Part shown: positions 43,975 to 53,434 of the stretch, in pieces
Layout of the letters: every line of letters begins with the position of its first letter
Numbering within the stretch: the stretch's first letter is position 1
Source: Ga0077523 sp038324085
GTDB taxonomy: Bacteria > Pseudomonadota > Gammaproteobacteria > Burkholderiales > Ga0077523
Direction of reading: 5' to 3'
DNA length: 64,000 nt
NCBI GenBank assembly: GCA_038324085.1
Contig: JBBQHP010000005.1
Coordinates: 115,622 to 179,621 of the forward strand
Translations under genes and position numbers: made by a program
The notes under the pieces: generated by a model
Databases searched by the model: none
What the model was told of the DNA's origin: nothing
What the model saw: only the letters and a program-made list of their open reading frames with translations

Positions 43975-43999
43975 GCGTGGCCGCCGATCGGGAGCCAGA

Positions 44000-45760
44000 T
44001 CACCGGCCGCGCAGGAACAACTTATCGAGGTCCGCCAGGGAGAATTGGTACCAGGTCGGGCGGCCATGGTTGCATTGACCCGAGCGGTCGGTGGTTTCCA
44101 TGTCGCGCAGCAGCGCGTTCATCTCGGGAATGGTGAGCGTCCGGTTCGCGCGCACTGCTCCGTGGCAGGCGAGGGTTCCGAGCATGTCGTCGCGACGATC
44201 GGTCAGCGCACGACTCGAACCCAGTTCGGCGATCTCGCGCAGGGTGTCGCGAGCGAGCGTGCCCGGATCGGCATCCCGCAGCAGCACCGGCACCGCGCGC
44301 ACCACGACACTGCCCGGCGACAGGACGGCCATGTCGAAGCCGAGGTGTTCGAGCAGTTCGCCATTGTCCGCCACGGTGGCCACCTCGAGCGACGTTGCGA
44401 CGAGCGTTGCCGGAATGAGCAGCTGCTGCGTCGGGATCGACGCCGCGTCGAGCGCCACCTTCAGGCGCTCGTAGACGATGCGCTCGTGCGCGGCATGCAT
44501 GTCGACGATCACGAGGCCCGCACGATTCTGTGCGAGCACGTACACGCCCGAGAGTTGCGCCAATGCGTAGCCCAGCGGTGGGGAATCGGCCGGTTGCGGC
44601 TCCTCGGCCTGCGACGTTGGCAGGCGCTCCATTCGAGGTTCGCCGCGACCGAACAGCCGGTCGTAGAACGCGAGCGGCTCGGCAGTCGTGAGCGCCATGG
44701 TCTCCTGGCGCGGCGCGGTGGTGGCGCGCGCGAGCCAGTTCAGCGAGGGCGCCGGTGCGGCCTGCGCGCCGGGACGGGTCTGCGCCAGCGCCTTCTCGAG
44801 CGCGTGGCGGACGTACTGGTGTACCGCGCGAGACTCACGGAACTTGACCTCGGTCTTCGTGGGATGAACGTTCACGTCCACGGTTTCGGGGGGCAGTTCG
44901 ATGAAGATTGCAAAAGCCGGATGCCGATCGCCGTGAAGCACATCGCGATAGGCCTCCCGCACTGCGTGGGCCAGGAGCTTGTCGCGGACGAAGCGGCCGT
45001 TCACGAAGCAGTACTGCGCATCGCGGGAGGCCCTGGCGGCCGAGGGGAGGCCGACGGCACCGTGGATGCGCATCGGGCTCGACCCGTCGTCGAACAGCAC
45101 CGATGCATCCCGAAACGATTTGCCAAGCACTTCGCCCAGACGCGCTTCGAGACCCTGGGCGCTCAGGCGCCAGACCGGGCGGCTGTTGTGGGTCAGGCTG
45201 AACGCCACGTCGGGTCGTGACAGGGCCGCGCGCCGGAATGCCTCTTCGGCGTGAGCGTACTCGGTAGCCTCGGTCTTGAGGAACTTGCGCCGGGCCGGGG
45301 TATTGAAGTACAGATCGAACACGTCCACGACGGTGCCGCAATCAAGGGCAGCCGGCGCACTCTCGCCGAGCGCGCCACCGCGGCATTCGATGCGCGAGGC
45401 GTGGCGCTCGCCGGCCCGGCGGCTGGCAAGCGAGAGCACCGCGACGGCACCGATACTCGCGAGTGCTTCCCCGCGAAAGCCGAGCGTCCCGACACGCTCC
45501 AGGTCCTCGAGCGTCGCGATCTTGCTGGTCGCGTGCCGCGCCAGCGCAAGCGCCAGTTCATCGGGTGCGATGCCGCGGCCGTCGTCTTGCACCCGGATGC
45601 GCCGGATGCCGCCTTCCTCGAGCGTGACCTCGATGGCGGTCGCGCCCGCGTCAAGGCTGTTCTCGAGCAATTCCTTGAGCGCCGCGGCGGGTCGCTCGAC
45701 CACCTCGCCCGCAGCGATCTGGTTGACGAGAAGCTCCGGAAGGACGCGGATGGCGAGCAT
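44000..45760 (-). CDS. mutL: DNA mismatch repair protein MutL
   Basis: 586-aa mismatch-repair ATPase. The GHKL domain has IAAGEVVERPAAALKELLENSLDAGA, DDGRGI and TLGFRGEALASIGAV. The C-terminal dimerisation domain carries DMHAAHERIVYE, close to the DQHA-x2-E-x4-E endonuclease motif, and CNHGRPT near the end. This suggests MutL nicks DNA itself, as in species without MutH. It heads mutL-miaA; a TATAAT hexamer lies only 11 bases upstream, so the leader is very short. Confidence 0.93.
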   Translation of the reverse strand: MLAIRVLPELLVNQIAAGEVVERPAAALKELLENSLDAGATAIEVTLEEGGIRRIRVQDDGRGIAPDELALALARHATSKIATLEDLERVGTLGFRGEALASIGAVAVLSLASRRAGERHASRIECRGGALGESAPAALDCGTVVDVFDLYFNTPARRKFLKTEATEYAHAEEAFRRAALSRPDVAFSLTHNSRPVWRLSAQGLEARLGEVLGKSFRDASVLFDDGSSPMRIHGAVGLPSAARASRDAQYCFVNGRFVRDKLLAHAVREAYRDVLHGDRHPAFAIFIELPPETVDVNVHPTKTEVKFRESRAVHQYVRHALEKALAQTRPGAQAAPAPSLNWLARATTAPRQETMALTTAEPLAFYDRLFGRGEPRMERLPTSQAEEPQPADSPPLGYALAQLSGVYVLAQNRAGLVIVDMHAAHERIVYERLKVALDAASIPTQQLLIPATLVATSLEVATVADNGELLEHLGFDMAVLSPGSVVVRAVPVLLRDADPGTLARDTLREIAELGSSRALTDRRDDMLGTLACHGAVRANRTLTIPEMNALLRDMETTDRSGQCNHGRPTWYQFSLADLDKLFLRGR

Positions 45761-45770
45761 GACCGTGTGG

Positions 45771-45776
45771 ATTATA
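45771..45776 (-). promoter_or_regulatory. -10 hexamer TATAAT for mutL
   Basis: Minus-strand CGCCTATAATCCA, 10 bases before the ATG at 45760. If used, the transcript would be nearly leaderless. No good -35 at 17 bases; TGACCG lies about 20 bases upstream. Confidence 0.4.
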
Positions 45777-45831
45777 GGCGGAGCCTCCCGTCGATCCGGT
45801 CATGCTGTGGCGCCTGCGGGGCGGGTGCACC

Positions 45832-45837
45832 TATAAT
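45832..45837 (+). promoter_or_regulatory. -10 hexamer TATAAT for the pnt operon
   Basis: CACCTATAATCCGG, 106 bases before pntAA. Divergent to the mutL hexamer 55 bases away. The intervening stretch GGGGTGCAATGCCCC (45853-45867) forms a small stem in the leader. Confidence 0.4.
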
Positions 45838-45943
45838 CCGGGCCTCCGGACGGGGTGCAATGCCCCGAGCATCCAGACAAGCACCAGACCAAGAATTCAA
45901 CGCGGGCCATCTCCGGCTCGCCAGAGCGGAGGTGGCCTAGGCC

Positions 45944-47068
45944 ATGCAGATCGGGATTCCGGCAGAGACGAAATCGGGCGAGACGCGGGTTGCCGCGACC
46001 CCCGAGACGGTGAAGAAGCTTGGGGCCGGCGGGCATCACAAGCTGATTGTGCAGGCCGGTGCGGGCGTCGCCAGTGCCATTCCCGATGCGGATTTTGCCG
46101 CCGCCGGGGCAACCATCGTCGATTCGGCGGCTGAAGTGTTCGGCACGGCGGAAATCGTGCTGAAGGTGCGCGGGCCGGAGCCGGCCGAACTCGGGATGCT
46201 GCGCAAGGATCAGCTGTTGATCGGCCTGCTGGCACCGCACCACAAGGAGGGGCTCGAGGCGATCGCGCACACCGGGGCCACGGCATTCGCGATGGAGTGG
46301 CTGCCCCGTATCTCGCGCGCCCAGAGCATGGACGTGTTGTCCTCCCAGGCCAACATCGGCGGCTACAAGGCGGTGATCATCGCGGCGAATACCTATGGCC
46401 GGATGATGCCGATGATGATGACGGCGGCCGGCACCATCAAGGCGGCGCGGGTCGTGGTCATGGGCGTCGGCGTTGCCGGCTTGCAGGCCATCGCGACCGC
46501 GAAGCGCCTGGGCGCGGTGGTCGAGGCGACCGATGTACGGCCCGAGACCAAGGAGCAGGTGGAATCGCTGGGCGCGAAGTTCATCGAGGTGCCGCTCACT
46601 GACGCCGAAAAGGAACTCGCCAAGGGGCAGGGCGGCTATGCCCGCGAAATGGGCGATGACTACAAGAAGCGCCAGGCCACCCTCGTGGCGGAACGCATCA
46701 GGCAGGCCGACATCGTGATCACCACCGCGCTGATTCCGGGTCGACCGGCGCCGGTGCTGGTGACCGAGGACATGGTCAGGTCGATGCGGCCGGGATCGGT
46801 GATCGTCGACATGGCCGTCGAGCAGGGCGGCAACTGCCCGCTGTCCGAACTGAACAAGACCGTGGTCAAGCACGGCGTCAATCTGGTGGGGATCGCCAAT
46901 CTGCCGGCGCTCGTCGCCGCCGATTCGAGCGCGCTCTACGCCCGCAACCTCATCAACTTTCTCGCGCTCATGCTCGACGCCAAGACCGGTGCGTTCAACC
47001 TGAACCGGGACGACGAAGTCATCGCCGGCACGCTCGCGTGCATCGGCGGCGAACTCGCCCGCAAATAA
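45944..47068 (+). CDS. pntAA: NAD(P) transhydrogenase alpha subunit, soluble part
   Basis: 374-aa NAD(H)-binding component (dI) of the proton-translocating transhydrogenase that makes NADPH from NADH using the proton gradient. Features: IGIPAETKSGETRVAATPETVKKL, EWLPRISRAQSMDVLSSQANIGGYKAV, GVGVAGLQAIATAKRLGAVVEATDVRP (Rossmann) and the mobile-loop region EMGDDYKKRQ. No membrane helix, as expected where alpha is split. GGAGG is upstream. First gene of a three-gene operon. Confidence 0.95.
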   Translation: MQIGIPAETKSGETRVAATPETVKKLGAGGHHKLIVQAGAGVASAIPDADFAAAGATIVDSAAEVFGTAEIVLKVRGPEPAELGMLRKDQLLIGLLAPHHKEGLEAIAHTGATAFAMEWLPRISRAQSMDVLSSQANIGGYKAVIIAANTYGRMMPMMMTAAGTIKAARVVVMGVGVAGLQAIATAKRLGAVVEATDVRPETKEQVESLGAKFIEVPLTDAEKELAKGQGGYAREMGDDYKKRQATLVAERIRQADIVITTALIPGRPAPVLVTEDMVRSMRPGSVIVDMAVEQGGNCPLSELNKTVVKHGVNLVGIANLPALVAADSSALYARNLINFLALMLDAKTGAFNLNRDDEVIAGTLACIGGELARK

Positions 47069-47089
47069 CGATCACTCGGAGACTCCCCC

Positions 47090-47404
47090 GTGGAAGCCGT
47101 CAGCCACACCGTAATCAATCTCACCATCTTCGTGCTCGCGATCTACGTCGGCTACCACGTGGTCTGGAACGTCACCCCCGCACTGCACACACCGCTCATG
47201 GCCGTGACCAATGCAATCTCGGCCATCGTGATCGTGGGCGCGATGCTCGCGGCCGCCTTGACCGTGACGGGTCTCGGCAAGACCATGGGCGTGCTGGCGG
47301 TCGCCCTGGCCGCAGTCAACGTGTTCGGGGGGTTCCTCGTGACCCGCCGCATGCTCGAGATGTTCAAGAAGAAGGAACGCAAGGCCGGAGGAGAAGCTCG
47401 ATGA
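47090..47404 (+). CDS. pntAB: NAD(P) transhydrogenase alpha subunit, membrane part
   Basis: 104-aa inner-membrane subunit with three to four helices (about 8-25, 38-58, 62-88) and the conserved VTPALHTPLMAVTNAISAIVIVGAM. It contributes to the proton channel. 21 bases after pntAA; the stop overlaps pntB in an ATGA junction. The GTG start at 47090 has GGAG upstream. Confidence 0.92.
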   Translation: MEAVSHTVINLTIFVLAIYVGYHVVWNVTPALHTPLMAVTNAISAIVIVGAMLAAALTVTGLGKTMGVLAVALAAVNVFGGFLVTRRMLEMFKKKERKAGGEAR

Positions 47405-48825
47405 GCATGAACCTCGTCACGCTGCTGTATCTGGTGGCGTCGGTCTTCTTCATCCAGGCCCTGAAAGGTCTCTCGCATCCCACGACATCGCGCCGCGGCA
47501 ACGCGTTCGGCATGGTGGGCATGGCCATCGCGGTGGTGACCACGGCGGCGCTGATCCTGGCCCTGAGCGAGCATGGCGTTGCCGGACTGGGCTACGTGCT
47601 CGGGGGGCTGGTCGTGGGCGGCGGTGCCGGCTCGATCATGGCCAAGCGCGTCGAGATGACCAAGATGCCCGAGCTCGTGGCGTTCATGCACAGCATGATC
47701 GGCCTCGCGGCGGTGTTCATCGCGGTGGCCGCAGTGGCCGAACCCTACGCGTTCGCGATCACCCGGATGGCCGGCGAGCCGATCCCGAACGGCAACCGGC
47801 TGGAACTGTTCCTCGGCGCGGCCATCGGCGCCATCACCTTCAGCGGTTCGGTCATCGCGTTCGGGAAGCTGTCCGGGAAGTACAAGTTCCGCCTGTTTCA
47901 GGGCGCACCCGTGGTTTTCAGCGGGCAGCACCTGATCAATCTGGCCATCGGCCTCTCGATCGTCGCACTCGGGCTGGGCTTCGTGTTCACCGAGAGCTGG
48001 GAGGCCTTCTTCGCGATGCTGGCCCTCGCCTTCGTCGTCGGCGTGTTGATCATCATCCCGATCGGGGGGGCCGACATGCCGGTGGTGGTGTCGATGCTGA
48101 ATTCGTATTCCGGGTGGGCCGCCGCGGGCATCGGTTTCTCGCTCAACAATCCGATGCTGATCATTGCCGGATCGCTCGTGGGGTCGTCGGGCGCGATTCT
48201 CTCCTACATCATGTGCAAGGCCATGAACCGGTCGTTTTTCAACGTGATCCTCGGCGGCTTCGGCGGCGAGGCCGTCGTCGCGGCCGGCGGGAGCGAGCAG
48301 AAGAGCGTTCGTTCCGGCAGCGCCGACGACGCGGCATTCGTGATGAGCAACGCCGAGAGCGTGATCATCGTCCCGGGCTACGGTCTGGCCGTCGCCCGGG
48401 CCCAGCACGCCGTGAAGGAAATGGCGGCAAAGCTGACCGAGCACGGCGTCAAGGTTCGCTATGCCATCCATCCGGTGGCGGGGCGGATGCCCGGTCACAT
48501 GAACGTCCTGCTTGCGGAAGCCGAGATCCCGTACGATCAGGTGTTCGAAATGGAAGACATCAACAGCGAGTTCGGCACCACGGACGTCGTGCTGGTCCTG
48601 GGTGCCAACGATGTGGTCAATCCGCTTGCCGAGCAGAAGGGCAGCGCTATCTACGGCATGCCGATCCTGGAAGCGCACAAGGCGCGGACGGTGATCGTGA
48701 ACAAGCGCTCCATGGCTTCCGGCTATGCCGGCCTGGACAATCCCCTGTTCTACCTGGACAAGACCATGATGGTGTTCGGCGACGCAAAAAAGGTCGTCGA
48801 GGACATCGTCAAGGCGATCGAGTGA
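47401..48825 (+). CDS. pntB: NAD(P) transhydrogenase beta subunit
   Basis: 474-aa subunit. The membrane half (residues 1-265) has about nine helices (ALKGLSHPTTSRRGNAFGMVGM, MPELVAFMHSMIGLAAV). The NADP-binding dIII domain is at 290-474: SVIIVPGYGLAVARAQHAVKEMA, HPVAGRMPGHMNVLLAEA, EFGTTDVVLVLGANDVVNP. Start ATG at 47401 overlaps pntAB by four bases. Confidence 0.95.
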   Translation: MSMNLVTLLYLVASVFFIQALKGLSHPTTSRRGNAFGMVGMAIAVVTTAALILALSEHGVAGLGYVLGGLVVGGGAGSIMAKRVEMTKMPELVAFMHSMIGLAAVFIAVAAVAEPYAFAITRMAGEPIPNGNRLELFLGAAIGAITFSGSVIAFGKLSGKYKFRLFQGAPVVFSGQHLINLAIGLSIVALGLGFVFTESWEAFFAMLALAFVVGVLIIIPIGGADMPVVVSMLNSYSGWAAAGIGFSLNNPMLIIAGSLVGSSGAILSYIMCKAMNRSFFNVILGGFGGEAVVAAGGSEQKSVRSGSADDAAFVMSNAESVIIVPGYGLAVARAQHAVKEMAAKLTEHGVKVRYAIHPVAGRMPGHMNVLLAEAEIPYDQVFEMEDINSEFGTTDVVLVLGANDVVNPLAEQKGSAIYGMPILEAHKARTVIVNKRSMASGYAGLDNPLFYLDKTMMVFGDAKKVVEDIVKAIE

Positions 48826-48871
48826 CATTGGATTCGCGCGCGCCGGTACTGGCGTCCGGCGCCGCGGTGCC

Positions 48872-48877
48872 TATAAT
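48872..48877 (+). promoter_or_regulatory. -10 hexamer TATAAT before the coiled-coil/AsmA-like gene
   Basis: TGCCTATAATGCC, 84 bases before the ATG. Same context as the other TATAAT sites here. No clear -35. Confidence 0.4.
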
Positions 48878-48960
48878 GCCCAGGCCCCGGAGATGCTGTT
48901 CCGGGCTGGGAGGCGGCCGACCCGGGGTGTCGCCGTTCCGCTTCACCTGACGGCGCGCGC

Positions 48961-51900
48961 ATGGACAAGTCCACGATCTACTCCAAGACGGGCAAGGGTC
49001 TCCTCGAGGTCAAGAACAAGTCGAAGAGCCTGTCCCGGGATTTGTTCAAGCTGCTCAATCTCGTAGACGGCAAGTCGTCGTTCGGCGAGCTTCAGGAGAA
49101 GGTCGGGCGGGTCTCGGAGAAGGACCTGCTGCTCCAGGTGCGCCAGCTGTCGGATCTCGGCTTCATCAAGGAAGTCGTGACCATGCAGTCGCAGGACCTC
49201 GCCCCGACGGCATCCGCTTCCTACGTGGACGATCTGGATTTCACGTCCATGCTGATGCCAGGCAACAAGCCCGGTTTCTATACCAGCGCGCAGACCGAGC
49301 AGAAGGCCCGGGAAGAAGCCGAGCGCAAGGCGGCCGAGGCCAAATCGACCCGCGCCCGGGAAGATGCCGAGCGCCTTGCGCGAGAACAGTCCGAGCAGGT
49401 TGCACGGGAAGAGGCGCGCAAGCGTGCCCAGATCGAAGCCCAGGCGCGCGCGAAGCTCGATGCCGAGCAGCGAGCGAAACAGGAGGCTGAGCAGCGGGCG
49501 AAGCAGGAAGCGGAGACGCGTCTTCGCCTTGCCGCCGAGGCCAAGGCGCGAATCGATGCCGAACGACGTTCGCGCGAGGAAGCCGAAAAGAAGGCCAGGG
49601 AAGAAGCGGCACGGCGCGCCAAGCTCGAAGAGGAAATCCGCCGCCGGATGGAGGATGAGCGCAAACGGCTGGAGGAGGAGGCGCGCAAGGCGCGCGAGGA
49701 AGCCGCACGTCTCGCCAAGGAAGAGGCCGAGCGCCGTCAGCGCGATGAAGAAGAGCGCAAGCGGCAGGAGGAAGCGGAGCGCAAGCGCCGGATCGAGGAG
49801 GAAGAGCGGCAGCGGCGAGAGGAGGAGGAGCGCAAGCGCAAGCAGGAAGAAGAGCGCCTCCGCCGCGAGGAGGCGGAGCGCAAGCGTCAGGAAGAAGCAG
49901 AACGCGAGCGCAAGGTCGCCGAGGAGCGCAAGCGGCTCGAAGACGAAGAGCGCCAGCGCCAGGAAGAGGAAGATCGCAAGCGCAAGGCGGAGGAACAAGA
50001 GCGCCTGCGTCGCGAGGAAGCGGAGCGCAAGCGCAAGGAAGAGGACGAGCGCATTCGCAAGGAGGAAGAGGAGCGCAAGCGCAAGGAAGAGGAAGAGCGC
50101 AGGCGCCTCGAGGAAGAACGCAAGCGCAAGGAAGAAGAAGAGCGCAAGCGCCTCGAGGAAGAACGCAAGCGCAAGGAAGAGGAAGAGCGCAAGCGTCGCG
50201 AGGAAGAAGAGCGCAAGCGCAAGCGCAAGGAAGAGGAAGAGCGCAAGCGCAAGGAAGACGAAGAGCGTAAGCGCAAGGAAGACGAAGAGCGTAAGCAGCG
50301 CGAAGAAAAAGAGCGCCTGCGTCGCGAGGAGGAAGAACGCAAGCGCAGGGAACAAGAGGAGATCAAGCGTCGGGAAGAGGAAGAGCGCAAGCAGCGCGAA
50401 GAAAAGGAGCGCCTGCGTCGCGAAGAGGAAGAACGCAAGCGCAGGGAAGAAGAGGAGAACAAGCGTCGGGAAGAGGAAGAGCGCAAGCAGCGCGAAGAAG
50501 AAGAACGCGAGCGCAGGGAACAAGAGGAGCGCAAGCGTCGGGAAGAGGAAGAACGCGAACAGCGGGAGGAAGAAGAGCGTCTGCGGCAAGAAGAGGAAGA
50601 ACGCAAACGGCGCGAAGAAGAGGAGCGGTTGCGCCGCGAAGAAGAAGAGCGCAAGCGCAAGGAAGAAGAGGAGCGCGCGCGTCGGCAGGAGGAAGAGCGT
50701 CTGCGACGCGAGGAGGAGGAACAGCTCCAGCGCGAGGAGGACGAACTTATCGCGCGTCAGGAGGCCATTCGCCGTCAGCGCGAGGCCATCGGCCGCCAAG
50801 GCCGGACGGACGACGCTGCCCACGCCGCGACGCCGGTCGACGCGGAACCTGAGCGCGATACGACCGAAGCCCAGGAGCGGCGCGAAGAGGAAGAGCGCAT
50901 CCGCAAGGCAGACGAAGAGCGGCGCCGGCTCGAGGAAGAGGAGCGCCGGACCCGGGAACTGGAGCAGCGCAGGAAAGACGAGGACGAACAGCGCAACAAG
51001 GAAGAGGACGAGCGTCGTCGTCGCGAAGCCGACGAGCGCAAGCAACGCGAACGCGAGGCCGGCATGGCACCCGCGACCAAGTCGGTCGACATGCCCCCCC
51101 TGATGGACGTCAGTGCCTTCGGCGGTGCGGATGGCGACATCGAGGAGCAGCTGAAATCGCAGGAAGCTGCGATGCGCCAGGCACTCGAAGAAGAGCAGCG
51201 CCGCCACATGATGGAGGAGGAAGGCCGGCTCGCCATGGAGGAGGCCGAACGCGAAGCTCGCGACCGGCAGGATGCCGAGGCCAGGGCGATCGCCGAAGAG
51301 GCCAAGTACGCCAAGGAAGAGGCGGAGCAGCGTTCACGCGAGGAAGCCGCGCGCAGGGCGAAGGATGAAGCCGAGCGCAAGGCAAAGGAGAAGGGAGAAC
51401 GCAAGCAGCGAGAGGAAGAGGCGCGCAAGAAGGCGGACACGGCGCGGCAGGAGGCCGAGCGTCGCGCACGCGAGGATAGTCTCGCGAAAAGCCGCGCTGA
51501 GCAGGAGGAGCGCGACCGCCAGACCGCTGCCCGCAAGGCCTTGCTCGACCAGCGGAGGCGGACCCCGTGGAACCGCCTGAGGCCCTACGTCATCGGCATT
51601 GTCGTGCTGCTGGTGGTGCTGATCGGCACGCTGCAGTTCATGCCGATGTCGTCTTACATTCCTGCGATCGAAGGTGCCGCATCCCGGCGGATCAAGGAGC
51701 CGGTGTCGATTGCGCAGCTGCGCATGTCGATCTTTCCGACCCTCGAGTTCAAGCTCGACGACGTCAAGATCGGGCAGCAGCTCGATGTGCAGGTCACCAC
51801 CATCAAGATCTATCCGAACCTGGCTTCATTGTTCGACGAGCAGCTGATGGTGCGGCGCATGGAGGTGGACGGGCTGACCACGAACGCCGAAGCTCTGCCG

Positions 51901-52776
51901 CGTGTCTTCTCGTGGGTACGGCATCCGGATGGCGGCCAGGGCAATATCGACATTCGTCGCGTGCTGCTGCGCAACACGAAGATCGCGGTCAAGGGTATCG
52001 ATACACCGCCGATCGACGCGGACGTGCTCTTGTCGCACGATGCTCAGTACAAGGGCGGCACGGTCAGGTTGTCGGACGGAAGCCTGAAGGTCGATCTGAC
52101 GCCGGGCGATACCGGCATAGCCCTCGACATATCCGGCAAGAGCTTCAAGCTCCCGATCGGTCCTGCGGTGGTGTTCGATGATCTGGCCGCGAAAGGGATG
52201 GCGACCGACAAGAGCATTGCGCTGTCCGAGATCGAAGGGTTGCTGTACGGCGGGACCATCAAGGGCACCGCAGAGTTGTCGTGGTCGGGTGCGTGGAGTC
52301 TGACGACGGCATTCGAAACGGCGCACGTCGAACTGTTCCCGTTCATGGAGACGCTCACGCGCGACGCGAAATCGAGCGGTCAGCTCGATGCCAAGGCCAA
52401 GGTCGAGTTGACCGGATCGTCGCCCGGAACGCTCATGGATGCGCCGCAGGCCCAGGCCACATTCACGCTGCACAAGGGCACCCTCGACGGAATCGACCTG
52501 GTTCGGGCGTTGCAAACGCCCGCCCGGGAAGGCATTCGCGGCGGCAAGAGCCGCTTCGACGAGCTGACGGGTACTCTCGCCGTGTCCGGCGGGCGCTACC
52601 AGTACCGGAATCTGCACCTTCAATCCGGAGTGCTCGTCGCCAACGGACAGTTTGACGTTTCCGCCGACCAGGATGTGAGCGGTCGCGCCCTGGTGGAATT
52701 GAAGAGCACTTCGAACCAGTTCCGCGGCAATTTCGCGATTCTCGGAACGCTCAAGGCGATGATGTTGAAGCCCTGA
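48961..52776 (+). CDS. Giant charged-helix membrane protein with AsmA-like C-terminal domain
   Basis: 1271-aa protein with four parts. Residues 1-80: a small folded domain (SKTGKGLLEVKNKSKSLSRDLFKLLNLVDGKSSFGELQEKVG) resembling a winged-helix/PatD-like response module. Residues about 110-865: an almost unbroken Glu/Lys/Arg stretch, rich in EERKRKEEEE-type repeats, predicted to be a very long charged single helix or coiled coil. Residues about 873-895: one membrane helix (YVIGIVVLLVVLIGTLQF). Residues 896-1271: an AsmA-like periplasmic domain (KEPVSIAQLRMSIFPTLEFKLDDVKIG, ending QFRGNFAILGTLKAMMLKP). It may bridge cytosol or nucleoid to the envelope; function unknown. Confidence 0.8.
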   Translation: MDKSTIYSKTGKGLLEVKNKSKSLSRDLFKLLNLVDGKSSFGELQEKVGRVSEKDLLLQVRQLSDLGFIKEVVTMQSQDLAPTASASYVDDLDFTSMLMPGNKPGFYTSAQTEQKAREEAERKAAEAKSTRAREDAERLAREQSEQVAREEARKRAQIEAQARAKLDAEQRAKQEAEQRAKQEAETRLRLAAEAKARIDAERRSREEAEKKAREEAARRAKLEEEIRRRMEDERKRLEEEARKAREEAARLAKEEAERRQRDEEERKRQEEAERKRRIEEEERQRREEEERKRKQEEERLRREEAERKRQEEAERERKVAEERKRLEDEERQRQEEEDRKRKAEEQERLRREEAERKRKEEDERIRKEEEERKRKEEEERRRLEEERKRKEEEERKRLEEERKRKEEEERKRREEEERKRKRKEEEERKRKEDEERKRKEDEERKQREEKERLRREEEERKRREQEEIKRREEEERKQREEKERLRREEEERKRREEEENKRREEEERKQREEEERERREQEERKRREEEEREQREEEERLRQEEEERKRREEEERLRREEEERKRKEEEERARRQEEERLRREEEEQLQREEDELIARQEAIRRQREAIGRQGRTDDAAHAATPVDAEPERDTTEAQERREEEERIRKADEERRRLEEEERRTRELEQRRKDEDEQRNKEEDERRRREADERKQREREAGMAPATKSVDMPPLMDVSAFGGADGDIEEQLKSQEAAMRQALEEEQRRHMMEEEGRLAMEEAEREARDRQDAEARAIAEEAKYAKEEAEQRSREEAARRAKDEAERKAKEKGERKQREEEARKKADTARQEAERRAREDSLAKSRAEQEERDRQTAARKALLDQRRRTPWNRLRPYVIGIVVLLVVLIGTLQFMPMSSYIPAIEGAASRRIKEPVSIAQLRMSIFPTLEFKLDDVKIGQQLDVQVTTIKIYPNLASLFDEQLMVRRMEVDGLTTNAEALPRVFSWVRHPDGGQGNIDIRRVLLRNTKIAVKGIDTPPIDADVLLSHDAQYKGGTVRLSDGSLKVDLTPGDTGIALDISGKSFKLPIGPAVVFDDLAAKGMATDKSIALSEIEGLLYGGTIKGTAELSWSGAWSLTTAFETAHVELFPFMETLTRDAKSSGQLDAKAKVELTGSSPGTLMDAPQAQATFTLHKGTLDGIDLVRALQTPAREGIRGGKSRFDELTGTLAVSGGRYQYRNLHLQSGVLVANGQFDVSADQDVSGRALVELKSTSNQFRGNFAILGTLKAMMLKP
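49741..50760 (+). repeat. Low-complexity coding repeat (GAAGAGCGCAAGCGC units)
   Basis: About 1 kb of purine-rich, imperfect 12-24-base repeats encoding E-E-R-K-R-K type heptad-like units inside the coiled-coil gene. Two longer blocks near 50281-50380 and 50378-50470 (KQREEKERLRREEEERKRR) are near-identical, pointing to internal duplication. Prone to length change. Confidence 0.85.
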
Positions 52777-52859
52777 GTCCGCGCAGCCCGTTCGCAATGC
52801 CGCCATGGCGTCGCGAGGGATTTCATTTCACCTGCAGTACGACTTTTCTCATTGGATTC

Positions 52860-53426
52860 ATGCAATCGAACCCGCTGATCAGCACTGCCGCGATATTGCT
52901 GACGTCGCTCGCATTCGCTGGCCCCGTCGTGGCAGCCAAATCCGATTCCTGCGCCCATTGTCATGGCACGGACGGGAACTCCAGCTCCAGCCTGTATCCA
53001 AGCCTTGCCGGCCAGACGAAGGATTACCTCTACCGGCAGATCATGGCGTTCAAGGACGGCAATCGGAAGAATTCCATGATGTCTCCCACGGTGGGGATCC
53101 TGAACGAGCAGGACGTCAAGGATCTCGCCGAATACTTCTCGTCGCAGAACATGCTGCGTCCGAGTTTCAAGCCCGATCCCGCGCTGGTCGAAAAGGGCAG
53201 GAAGATTGCCGAGGAGAGCCAGTGTGCTGCCTGTCATCAGCCCGGCTTCAAGGGGCTCAAGGAGGTGCCGCGGCTAGCGCGGCAGAAACACACCTACGTG
53301 ATCAAGCAGCTGAAGGATTATCGCGACGGCGTTCGCACCAATGACGACGGCGTGATGGCGCCCACGGCAAAGAACTTCACCGACGAGCAGATCGAGGCGC
53401 TGGGGCACTACCTCTCCAGCCTCTGA
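52860..53426 (+). CDS. Dihaem cytochrome c4-type protein
   Basis: 188-aa periplasmic cytochrome. Signal peptide at residues 1-25 (ISTAAILLTSLAFAGPVVA). Two haem sites: CAHCH (about residue 33) and CAACH (about 122), each half followed by candidate axial Met (MMSPTVG; VMAPTAKNFT). This is the cytochrome c4 pattern of duplicated class I domains, shuttling electrons to terminal oxidases. ATG at 52860 chosen because it begins the signal peptide. 83 bases after the AsmA-like gene. Confidence 0.9.
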   Translation: MQSNPLISTAAILLTSLAFAGPVVAAKSDSCAHCHGTDGNSSSSLYPSLAGQTKDYLYRQIMAFKDGNRKNSMMSPTVGILNEQDVKDLAEYFSSQNMLRPSFKPDPALVEKGRKIAEESQCAACHQPGFKGLKEVPRLARQKHTYVIKQLKDYRDGVRTNDDGVMAPTAKNFTDEQIEALGHYLSSL

Positions 53427-53434
53427 GCCATGGC

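Noticed and set aside
49741..50760. Periodic repeats considered as CRISPR or VNTR array
   Set aside because: Repeats are in frame, imperfect and code for a charged helix; no uniform repeat/spacer spacing.
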